From contig CAVZOY010000004.1 in the NCBI GenBank assembly GCA_963777095.1, forward strand, positions 248,001 through 312,000: a DNA stretch of 64,000 nt, in the 5' to 3' direction. A model generated the notes under the pieces. The model was not told the DNA's origin, ran no database searches, and worked only from the letters and a program-made list of their open reading frames with translations. The DNA comes from CAVZOY01 sp963777095. GTDB taxonomy: Bacteria > Actinomycetota > Actinomycetes > Mycobacteriales > Geodermatophilaceae. Positions within the stretch are counted from its first letter, which is position 1, and every line of letters starts with the position of its first letter. Made by a program: the position numbers and the translations under genes. This document shows positions 36,124-43,249 of this stretch, piece by piece.

Positions 36124-37092
36124 TCACGGAAGGCGCAGAACCTGCCCGGCGAAGGTGAGCCCGGCGCCGTAGCCGAGCACCAGGGCCAGGTCGCCGGACT
36201 TCGCCTCGCCGGACTCCATCAGCGCGGTCAGCGCCAGCGGCACCGAGGCGGCCGACGTGTTGCCGGACTGCACGATGTCGCGGGCGATGACCGTGCGCTC
36301 CGGGAACCCGAGCTTCTTGGTCATCGACTCGATGATGCGCAGGTTGGCCTGGTGCGGGGCGAACACGTCGATGTCGTCGGCGGTCACGCCCGCACGCGCC
36401 ATGGCCTCGTGCAGGGTCTCGGTCAGCCGCGTGGTCGCCCACCGGTAGACCGCCTGCCCGGCCATGGTCATGGTCGAGCGGCCCGCGGCGATCTCGATCG
36501 CGTTGTACTGGTCGCCGTCCGAGCCCCAGACCACCGGGCCGATGCCCGGCTCGTCGGTGGCACCGATGACCGCGGCGCCCGCGCCGTCGGCGAAGATCAC
36601 CGCGGTCGAGCGGTCGGTCAGGTCGGTGACGTCGCTCAGCCGCTCGACACCCACGACGAGGGCGTTGCGGGCCGAGCCGGCCCGGATGGCGTCGTCGGCC
36701 GTCCCGAGCGCGTAGCACCAGCCGGCGCAGCCGGCGTTGAGGTCGAAGGCGCCCGGACGCGGGATCCCGAGCCGGTGCGCCACCTGGGGGCCGATGCCCG
36801 GGATCGGCACGATGAGGCTGGCGCTGGCGACGACGGCCAGGTCGATCTCGTCGGGGGACAGACCGCTCGCGGCGATCGCCTTGCCGCCTGCGGCGACGGC
36901 CATCTCGACGAGCGTCTCGTCCTCGTCGGCCCAGCGGCGCTCGGCGATGCCGACGCGGCTCTGGATCCACTCGTCGTTGGTGTCCATGGTCTGGGCCAGC
37001 TCGTCGTTGGTGACCCGGCGGCGCGGGCGGTACGAGCCGAGGCCGAGCACGCGGGAGCCGGGGGCGCCCGACGGCACCTTGATGGGGGTCAC
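36124..37092 (-). CDS. fabH: Beta-ketoacyl-ACP synthase III
   Basis: 322 residues, ATG 37092, overlapping fabD by 4 bases. Initiates fatty acid synthesis by condensing an acyl-CoA primer with malonyl-ACP. The Cys-His-Asn triad is in FDLNAGCAGWCYAL, FAPHQANLRI and QSGNTSAASVPLAL. The glycine-rich end GDLALVLGYGAGLTFAGQVL is typical. In branched-chain-lipid actinobacteria FabH prefers branched primers, but specificity cannot be read here. Confidence 0.95.
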   Translation of the reverse strand: MTPIKVPSGAPGSRVLGLGSYRPRRRVTNDELAQTMDTNDEWIQSRVGIAERRWADEDETLVEMAVAAGGKAIAASGLSPDEIDLAVVASASLIVPIPGIGPQVAHRLGIPRPGAFDLNAGCAGWCYALGTADDAIRAGSARNALVVGVERLSDVTDLTDRSTAVIFADGAGAAVIGATDEPGIGPVVWGSDGDQYNAIEIAAGRSTMTMAGQAVYRWATTRLTETLHEAMARAGVTADDIDVFAPHQANLRIIESMTKKLGFPERTVIARDIVQSGNTSAASVPLALTALMESGEAKSGDLALVLGYGAGLTFAGQVLRLP

Positions 37093-38291
37093 GCGGACAC
37101 CTCCGGGTAGAGACGGGCGAGCGGGTCACCGGCGTCGACGAGGTCGCCTTCCTGCACGAGCCACTCGGCGAGTACCCCGTCGTAGCCGGCGGAGACATGA
37201 ACCTCGTCGCGGCGTGTGCGGACCACGCCCAGCGGCGTGCCGGCGGGGACGCGGCTGCCGTCCGCGATCTCGGCGGGGCTCACGCTGCCGCGGACGGGTG
37301 ACACGACCACGCGCCAGTCGGGCTGGTGCTCGGCCTCGGCGCGGCCCCGCTCGGCCTCGATGAGCTCGCGGGCGCGGTCGAGGTCGGCCGGCGAGGTGAG
37401 CGCCAGGATCTCGATGTCGCTGCCCTTCCACTCCCGCTTGGCCAGGCCGGCCAGCGCGCCGGCCGGGGGCAGCTCGATGACGGCGGTGACCCCGAGCTCG
37501 CGCATCGTCGCGAGACACGCGTCGAAGCGGACGGGGCTGGTGACCTGACTGACCAGGCGGGCCAGCGCCTCGGCGCCGTCGGCCACCGCGGCGCCGTCGG
37601 CGTTGGACAGCAGCAGCCGGCTGGGGTCGGCCGGGCGGAGGCCGCCCACCAGGCCCTCGAGCTCGGCGCGGGCGGAGGCCATGAACTCGGTGTGGAACGC
37701 GCCGGCCACCGGCAGCGGCATCACGCGCGCCTTCGCCGGCGGCTCGGCCTTGAGTGCCTCGAGCCCGGCGAGCGGGCCGGCGGCCACGACCTGCCCGGCG
37801 CCGTTCAGATTGGCGGGGGTCAGCCCGTGCTTCTCCAGGACGGCGAGCACCTCGTCGGGGTCGCCGCCGAGCACGGCGGACATCCCGGTCGGGGTCTGCG
37901 CGCAGGCGGCGGCCATCGCCCGCCCGCGGACGGCGGTCAGGGCGATCGCGGCCTCGACCGACAGGACGCCGGCCACCGCGGCGGCGGTGAGCTCACCGAC
38001 GCTGTGCCCGGCGATGACGACGTCGCGGCCGGCGTGCGGTGTGTGCGCGACGGGGCCGGGCAGGCCGCCGAGCTCCCGGGCGACGAACAGGCTCATCGCG
38101 ACCACCAGCGGCTGGGTGACCGCGGTGTCCTTGATGGCCTCCGCGTCGCCCGTGGTGCCGAGGGTCAGCAGGTCGGCGTCGGCGACGGCTCCGGCCCAGC
38201 GGAAGAAGGACTCCGCGCCGGGCAGCTCGAGCCAGTCGGTGAGCATCCCGGGCTTCTGGGCACCCTGTCCGGGGGCGAGAACGGCCAGCAC
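37089..38291 (-). CDS. fabD: Malonyl-CoA:ACP transacylase fused to a biotinyl/lipoyl-like domain
   Basis: 400 residues from GTG 38291 (VLAVLAPGQGAQKPGML). Residues 1-305 are a FabD acyltransferase: GQGAQ, the nucleophile elbow VIAGHSVGELTAAAVAG, NLNGAGQVVAAGP and the histidine in VAGAFHTEFM. Unusually, the C-terminal 75 residues (WRVVVSPVRGSVSPAEIADGSRVPAGTPLGVVRTRRDEVHVSAGYDGVLAEWLVQEGDLVDAGDPLARLYPE) read as a biotinyl/lipoyl 'hammerhead' domain, but with R-T-R-R-D-E where E-A-M-K-M-E would carry the modified lysine. It is therefore probably unmodified and acts as a docking or structural module. First gene of the cluster; stop overlaps fabH. Confidence 0.93.
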   Translation of the reverse strand: MLAVLAPGQGAQKPGMLTDWLELPGAESFFRWAGAVADADLLTLGTTGDAEAIKDTAVTQPLVVAMSLFVARELGGLPGPVAHTPHAGRDVVIAGHSVGELTAAAVAGVLSVEAAIALTAVRGRAMAAACAQTPTGMSAVLGGDPDEVLAVLEKHGLTPANLNGAGQVVAAGPLAGLEALKAEPPAKARVMPLPVAGAFHTEFMASARAELEGLVGGLRPADPSRLLLSNADGAAVADGAEALARLVSQVTSPVRFDACLATMRELGVTAVIELPPAGALAGLAKREWKGSDIEILALTSPADLDRARELIEAERGRAEAEHQPDWRVVVSPVRGSVSPAEIADGSRVPAGTPLGVVRTRRDEVHVSAGYDGVLAEWLVQEGDLVDAGDPLARLYPEVSA

Positions 38292-38466
38292 CTCTTCACC
38301 GTGCCGGATGCGGCGGCCCCGTGCGGGTGGAGAGCGGCACGAAAGCACAGCAGTGATTTTTGGAGGGTTCCCACAAAACGAGCGCCACTGAACAGGCCTT
38401 CCGCGCGTCGGTGTGGTGGAGACCGCACCGACGCCCGTCACCGGATCGTGATCTGGCGCGTCTCGG

Positions 38467-39645
38467 TCAGTGCCAGAGCGAGCGTGACCGGTCCAGGTCG
38501 GCGAGGGCGAGGGCGACCTGCAGCGTCCAGCTGCCGCGGGGGTCGGTGGCCGACAGCCCGGTGATGTCGACGGCCCGCTTCAGCCGGTAGCGCACGGTGT
38601 TCGGGTGCACGAACAGCGCGCGGGCGCTGGCCTCGAGGTTGCCGCCGCTGCCGAGCACCGCGCGCACCGTCTCCAGCACCTCCGACCCGGCGGCACGCAG
38701 CGGCCGGACCACCGTCGTCTCCAGCGCGGTGCGGGCCAACGGGTCGCCGTCCAGGGCGCGCTCGGCGAGGAGCGCGTCGGCGGCGACCGGCCTGGGCGCG
38801 GCCGGCCACGCACGCACCGCGCGCAGGCCGGCCAGCGCCACCGCGGCCGACTCCCCGGCCTGTCCCAGCCCGTCGACGACCGGTCCGGTGACGACCGGAC
38901 CCTCGCCGAAGGAGTCGGAGATCCGTTCGGCGACCGCGGCGAGGCCGTCGGAACCGCCGAGGACGACGACCAGCTGCTCGGCGTGCACTCCGACGAGCAC
39001 CTCGCTGCGCATCGACCGGGCGGTGCGGCGGACGGCGCCGTGCGGATCGTCGGCGTCGGACGGGGCGGCACCGACGACCACGAGCACCGGGCTCATCGTC
39101 GTCCAGCCGAGGGCGGCCGCCCGGCCGGGCAGCTCCTCGGACCGCTCGCCGCGCACCAGGGCGTCGACGACGAGGGCCTCGAGGCGGGCGTCCCACGCGC
39201 CCCGGTTCTCGGCGAAGCTGGCGTAGACGTGCGCGGTGGCGAAGGCGACCTCGCGACTGAACTGGAGGACGGCCACGCGCAGCGCCTCGACGTCGCCGGG
39301 CTCGGCGACCGAGCCGACGTTCTCCTCGACGATCTCGACGGTCACCTTGATCAGGTCGACGGTGTGCTTGAGCGGGATGGCGCGGGCCAACTCGCGCGGC
39401 GCGGCGCCGAACACCTCGCCGGTGAGCCTGGGCGGGCGCTCGGGGGTGCGGCACCACTCGACGAGCGAGGCGATGCCGGCCTGGGCGACGAGCATGACCC
39501 AGGAGCGCTGGTCGGCGGGCATGGCCCGGAACCAGCCGAGCTGCTCGTCCATGCGCGAGACGGCGCGGGTGGCCAGCCCTCCGGACGCGCGCTCGAGCCG
39601 CCGCAGGGTCGCGGCGGACGGCGGCTGCGGCTGCCCGCTGGCCAC
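38467..39645 (-). CDS. PucR/CdaR-type regulator of fatty acid synthesis (FasR/MabR-like)
   Basis: 392 residues from GTG 39645, with GGGGAGGAG 5 bases upstream. The N-terminal and central helical regions are followed by a GGDEF-degenerate-like CdaR segment and a C-terminal PucR helix-turn-helix: VLGSGGNLEASARALFVHPNTVRYRLKRAVDITGL. It lies directly upstream of fabD in the same direction, the position of FasR in Streptomyces and MabR (Rv2242) in mycobacteria, which control the FAS II operon. The 175-bp gap before fabD contains an AT-rich stretch (38340-38375, ttttggagggttcccaca) likely to hold its promoter and operator. Confidence 0.88.
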   Translation of the reverse strand: MASGQPQPPSAATLRRLERASGGLATRAVSRMDEQLGWFRAMPADQRSWVMLVAQAGIASLVEWCRTPERPPRLTGEVFGAAPRELARAIPLKHTVDLIKVTVEIVEENVGSVAEPGDVEALRVAVLQFSREVAFATAHVYASFAENRGAWDARLEALVVDALVRGERSEELPGRAAALGWTTMSPVLVVVGAAPSDADDPHGAVRRTARSMRSEVLVGVHAEQLVVVLGGSDGLAAVAERISDSFGEGPVVTGPVVDGLGQAGESAAVALAGLRAVRAWPAAPRPVAADALLAERALDGDPLARTALETTVVRPLRAAGSEVLETVRAVLGSGGNLEASARALFVHPNTVRYRLKRAVDITGLSATDPRGSWTLQVALALADLDRSRSLWH

Positions 39646-39729
39646 GGCTGCTCCTCCCCGTGCGGCTGCGGCCCGAGCGGGCTGCTCCTCCAGCGTGTCA
39701 CGGGAGCGTCCAGTGGAAAGACTGTCTCC

Positions 39730-40431
39730 GTGAACGATCCCTCGGTCGAACCGGCCTTCGTCACCCGATCGCATGCCTTCGCGCTCGTCGCCGCCTGCTT
39801 CACCGTGGTCGCGTTGCTCGGTGTCGGCGTGCTCACCGACTTCTCGCCGCAGATGAACCTCGACGGGAGCGTGAGCGAGGCGATGTACGCCGGTGACGAC
39901 CGGGCGGTCTCGCTGAACGGCTTGCTCGAGGTGCTGACCGCGCCGGGGGTGACGCTGTTCCGCGTCATCGTCTTCCTGCCCGTCGTCGTCTTCTTCCTCG
40001 TCCGACGTGCCTTCCGCACGGTGGCCTGGGTCGCGATCCCGGTGCTGACCATCGGACCGGTGAACACCGTGCTGAAGGAGACCTTCGGCCGGGTGCGGCC
40101 CGACTTCGACGAGGGCGGGGCCCGCCTGACGTCGCTGAGCTTTCCGAGCGGGCACTCCTCCGGTATCGCCACGCTGGTCACCGTGGGGTTGCTGCTCCTC
40201 GTGCCGCTGGTGGCCCACAAGGTGCTCCGCAGCGTCGTCGTGGTCATCGGCCTGTTCCTCGTGCTGCTCGTCGGGCTCACCCGCATGTGGCTCGGCGTGC
40301 ACTACCTGTCCGACGTCGTCGGCGGCTGGTCGCTCGGCCTCGGCTGGACGCTGCTGGTGGCCGCCGTGCTGGGCGGCATTCCCGGCCACCGGGCGGCGCT
40401 CCCGGCACCCGAACAGACCCCGGCAGCGTGA
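39730..40431 (+). CDS. PAP2-family membrane phosphatase
   Basis: 233 residues from GTG 39730. Five or six membrane helices. The three phosphatase motifs are present: KETFGRVRP (K-x6-R-P), SFPSGHSSGIATL (P-S-G-H) and TRMWLGVHYLSDVVGG (S/T-R-x5-H-x3-D). The family removes phosphate from lipid substrates such as phosphatidate or undecaprenyl pyrophosphate. It is divergent from the PucR regulator and overlaps the next gene by 4 bases. Confidence 0.92.
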   Translation: MNDPSVEPAFVTRSHAFALVAACFTVVALLGVGVLTDFSPQMNLDGSVSEAMYAGDDRAVSLNGLLEVLTAPGVTLFRVIVFLPVVVFFLVRRAFRTVAWVAIPVLTIGPVNTVLKETFGRVRPDFDEGGARLTSLSFPSGHSSGIATLVTVGLLLLVPLVAHKVLRSVVVVIGLFLVLLVGLTRMWLGVHYLSDVVGGWSLGLGWTLLVAAVLGGIPGHRAALPAPEQTPAA

Positions 40432-40961
40432 CCGTCGTCCGCAGCGTCGTCGTCGAGCCGCACGACGCATCACTCGGCCCGCTGCTGCGGGTGGCCGACG
40501 ACCGACTGGTGGCGGGGGAGTCGTACGGCGCGCACGACCACCGGGCGGTCGACGTCGTCGCCGTCGTCGTCGCCGGGTCGCTGACCCACGACTGGGAGAG
40601 CGGGACGACGATGCGCGCGGGCGACGTCGGCGTGCTGCGCGCCGGGGCCGGGCTGCGGCACGACGAGCATGCCGGGCCGGACGGCGCCCGGGTGCTGCAG
40701 TGCTACCTCCGGTCGGTGGCCGCGGAGGCGCCGGCGGCGCACGAGGTGGTGCGGGAGCCAGCAGGCTGGGTCGACCTGGGACGTCCCGACGCCCGGTTCT
40801 GGATCGGCCGGGGAGTGGTGACAGCCCCGCCCGGGCTCGTGCTCGAGGTGGACCGGGACGGCCTCCGGGTGGCACGGCGGACGGCCGAGGGCCCGGCGTC
40901 CGGCGAGGTCGCCGTGCTGGTCTGGCAGCTGGACGCCGCCCGACCCGCCTGGGCCGGATGA
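40428..40961 (+). CDS. Pirin-like cupin protein
   Basis: 177 residues; GTG 40428 overlaps the PAP2 stop (GTGA). An N-terminal cupin barrel with GAHDHRAVDVVAVVVAGSLTHDWESGTTMRAGDVGVLRAGAGLRHDEHA, which aligns with the metal-binding H-x-H...E...H region of pirin (H-P-H-R-G-F...L-x-H-x-D-S). The C-terminal half is a second, non-metal cupin domain, short compared with typical pirins. Biological role unknown. Confidence 0.82.
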   Translation: MTVVRSVVVEPHDASLGPLLRVADDRLVAGESYGAHDHRAVDVVAVVVAGSLTHDWESGTTMRAGDVGVLRAGAGLRHDEHAGPDGARVLQCYLRSVAAEAPAAHEVVREPAGWVDLGRPDARFWIGRGVVTAPPGLVLEVDRDGLRVARRTAEGPASGEVAVLVWQLDAARPAWAG

Positions 40962-41014
40962 GGGGGAGGCGCCTCGGGCGAGCCTCCGGACGGGGGCGCA
41001 ACTGCGAGACTCAC

Positions 41015-42223
41015 GTGGTGCCGATCCCTCCCGCGGACCTCCTCTCCGCCGCCTACAACGACGCCGACCGCACGATCGACCTGCGCCGGCGTCTGCACCG
41101 CCACCCGGAGATCGGCCTGCAGCTGCCGCAGACCCAGGCCGCGGTGCTCGAGGCGCTCGCCGACCTGCCGGTGGAGGTGGACACCGGCCGCGCGGTGAGC
41201 TCGGTGGTCGGCGTGCTGCGCGGGGCGCGGCCGGGGCCGACCTACCTGCTGCGCGCCGACATGGACGCGCTGCAGGTGCACGAGGACACGGGACTGCCGT
41301 TCGCCTCCGAGGTCCCCGGCGCCATGCACGCCTGCGGACATGACACGCACGTGGCGATGCTGCTCGGCGCCGCGCGGCTGCTCGCCGAGATGCGGGACGA
41401 GCTGGCCGGCCAGGTCGTGTTCATGCTCCAGCCGGGGGAGGAGGGCCTCCACGGCGCCCGCTACATGCTCGAGGAGGGCCTGCTCACCGCCGTCCCGGAG
41501 GCGCCGGTCAGCGGCGCGTTCGCGATGCACATCATCTCGAACCTGCCCAGTGGCAGCGTCAACGTGCGGCCCGGACCGTTGATGGCGGCGGCGGACCAGT
41601 GGCGGATGACGATCCGCGGCCGCGGCGGGCACGCCTCCATGCCGCACAGCGCCGCCGATCCGATCCCGGTCGCCGCCGAGATCGTTCTCGCGCTGCAGTC
41701 GATGGTCACCCGGCGGGTCGACGTCTTCGACCCGGCCGTCGTGACCGTGGCGCACATCGAGGCCGGCTCCCGCGACAACGTCATCCCCGACTCGGCGTTC
41801 CTCGAGGGCACGATCCGCACCCTGTCGCCGGAACGCCGGCGCGACGTCGTGGCCGCCGTCCAGCGGGTCGCCACCTCCATCGCGGCTGCGCACGAGTTGA
41901 CGCTCGAGTGGGAGCACATCGCGGGCTACCCGGTGACCGTCAACGACGCCGGCGCGGCCGCGCAGGTGCTCGACACGGCGGCCGCGTTGCTCGGGGAGCC
42001 GGCCACCGCGCTCATGCCGGCGCCGGTCATGGGCGCGGAGGACTTCTCCTACGTGCTGGAGCACGTGCCGGGCGCCATGGCGTTCCTCGGCGCCTGCCCG
42101 CCCGGAGTCGAGCCGGGGACGGCTCCGGCCAACCACTCCAACCTCGTGGTCTTCGACGAGGAGCCGCTGCCGGCCGGGGTCGCGCTGTACGCCGCGATGG
42201 CGCTGGACGCCCTGGCGCCCTGA
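41015..42223 (+). CDS. M20-family amidohydrolase
   Basis: About 402 residues. LRRRLHRHPEIGLQLPQTQ, YLLRADMDALQVHE, GAMHACGHDTHVAMLLGAARLL, MLQPGEEGLHGARYML, GRGGHASMPHSAADPIPVAAEIV and APVMGAEDFSYVLEHVPGAMAFLG are the canonical metal-binding and dimerisation blocks of hippurate hydrolase/N-acyl-amino-acid deacylases. GTG 41015 (with GTG 41018) is preferred; an upstream ATG at 40958 overlapping the cupin stop would add a basic, low-complexity N-terminus. It ends at a strong shared terminator. Confidence 0.9.
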   Translation: MVPIPPADLLSAAYNDADRTIDLRRRLHRHPEIGLQLPQTQAAVLEALADLPVEVDTGRAVSSVVGVLRGARPGPTYLLRADMDALQVHEDTGLPFASEVPGAMHACGHDTHVAMLLGAARLLAEMRDELAGQVVFMLQPGEEGLHGARYMLEEGLLTAVPEAPVSGAFAMHIISNLPSGSVNVRPGPLMAAADQWRMTIRGRGGHASMPHSAADPIPVAAEIVLALQSMVTRRVDVFDPAVVTVAHIEAGSRDNVIPDSAFLEGTIRTLSPERRRDVVAAVQRVATSIAAAHELTLEWEHIAGYPVTVNDAGAAAQVLDTAAALLGEPATALMPAPVMGAEDFSYVLEHVPGAMAFLGACPPGVEPGTAPANHSNLVVFDEEPLPAGVALYAAMALDALAP

Positions 42224-42231
42224 GCGGAGGA

Positions 42232-42258
42232 GATTCGTCGGCGTTACGCCGACGAATC
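42232..42258. terminator. Bidirectional hairpin terminator
   Basis: GATTCGTCGGCG-TTA-CGCCGACGAATC: a perfect 12-bp stem with a 3-base loop between the convergent amidohydrolase and D-amino-acid oxidase genes. Confidence 0.85.
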
Positions 42259-42265
42259 CACTCCA

Positions 42266-43198
42266 CTAACCCACCAGCCGGGCGACGTGCCCGGCGCACC
42301 CCCAGGACAGCGTCACGCCCGCGCCGCCGTGGCCGTAGCAGGCGACGACCTCGCGACCGTCGTGCACCAGGCGTTCGAGCCGCACGACCGGCCGCCCCGG
42401 GCGCAGGCCGACCGCCCGGGAGAGGACCGGTGCGTCCGCGAGTTCCGGGACCAGCTCCCGCACGCGGCGCAGCACGGCGAGCTCGACGTCCGGGTCGGGC
42501 TCGGTGCCGGTGGCGCCCTCGACCGCGGTGCCGCCGCAGACGACGTCCGTGCCGCGGGGGACGACGTAGGTCAGCCCGGCCGGGTTCTCCTCGTCGATCA
42601 GCCACCCGTCGAGGCCCGGGTCGGCGACTCGCGCCACCTGGCCCTGCACGGGGTAGCCGGTCTCGTCGTCGACGAACGGTCCCGAGGCCAGGCCGGCGGC
42701 CAGCACGACCGTCTCCCCGCCGACCTCGGTCAGGGACCTCACCCGGCCGCCGACGACCTCGACGCCGGCGTCGTCGCAGGCGGCCAGCAGCCACGGCAGG
42801 TACCGGCCCATGTGCACGACCGGCAGGGTGCAGCGCGTGCCCCCGGGCACTCCGGGCGGCAGCTCGGCGGCGGTCGCCGGGCGGACGTCCGGGACGGCGG
42901 GTGCCCACCACAGGTCCGGCTCCGGCGTCCGGTGGACGACGGTGCCCGGCACCATCCGGACGCCGGTGGCGCGGTCCTCGGCGAGGTAGCTCAGCACGTC
43001 CAGCGAGGTGGCGGACCAGCGCAGCACGTCGCCCGCCGGTGCGGCCCGGTACGGGAACCACAGCGCGGCGGCAACCGCGGATGTCGTCGCGCCGACCGGG
43101 TCGGCGGTGTGCACCCGCACCCGGTGACCGAGGCGGGCCAGCTCGAGGGCACACGTCAGCCCGACGACGCCACCGCCGACGACGGCGACCTCGCGGGG
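42266..43198 (-). CDS. D-amino-acid oxidase family FAD enzyme, start unresolved
   Basis: FAD-dependent D-amino-acid oxidase. The N-terminal dinucleotide fold VAVVGGGVVGLTCALELARLGHRVRVHT is followed by TSAVAAALWFPYRAAP, a near-signature of the family, and the C-terminus ends VRLERLVHDGREVVACYGHGGAGVTLSWGCAGHVARLVG. It deaminates D-amino acids with O2. No ATG, GTG or TTG is in frame ahead of the FAD-binding loop (codons about 43189-43150); the first in-frame start, GTG 43120, would delete that loop. A frame slip near 43200-43230, where a GTG at 43232 is out of frame, is likely. It follows aceE within about 20-50 bases. Confidence 0.85.
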   Translation of the reverse strand, partial: PREVAVVGGGVVGLTCALELARLGHRVRVHTADPVGATTSAVAAALWFPYRAAPAGDVLRWSATSLDVLSYLAEDRATGVRMVPGTVVHRTPEPDLWWAPAVPDVRPATAAELPPGVPGGTRCTLPVVHMGRYLPWLLAACDDAGVEVVGGRVRSLTEVGGETVVLAAGLASGPFVDDETGYPVQGQVARVADPGLDGWLIDEENPAGLTYVVPRGTDVVCGGTAVEGATGTEPDPDVELAVLRRVRELVPELADAPVLSRAVGLRPGRPVVRLERLVHDGREVVACYGHGGAGVTLSWGCAGHVARLVG

Positions 43199-43249
43199 AG
43201 CGACCCGGGCACGGTCCGAGTGCCCGAGCCACTCCCCGGGGCGGGACAG

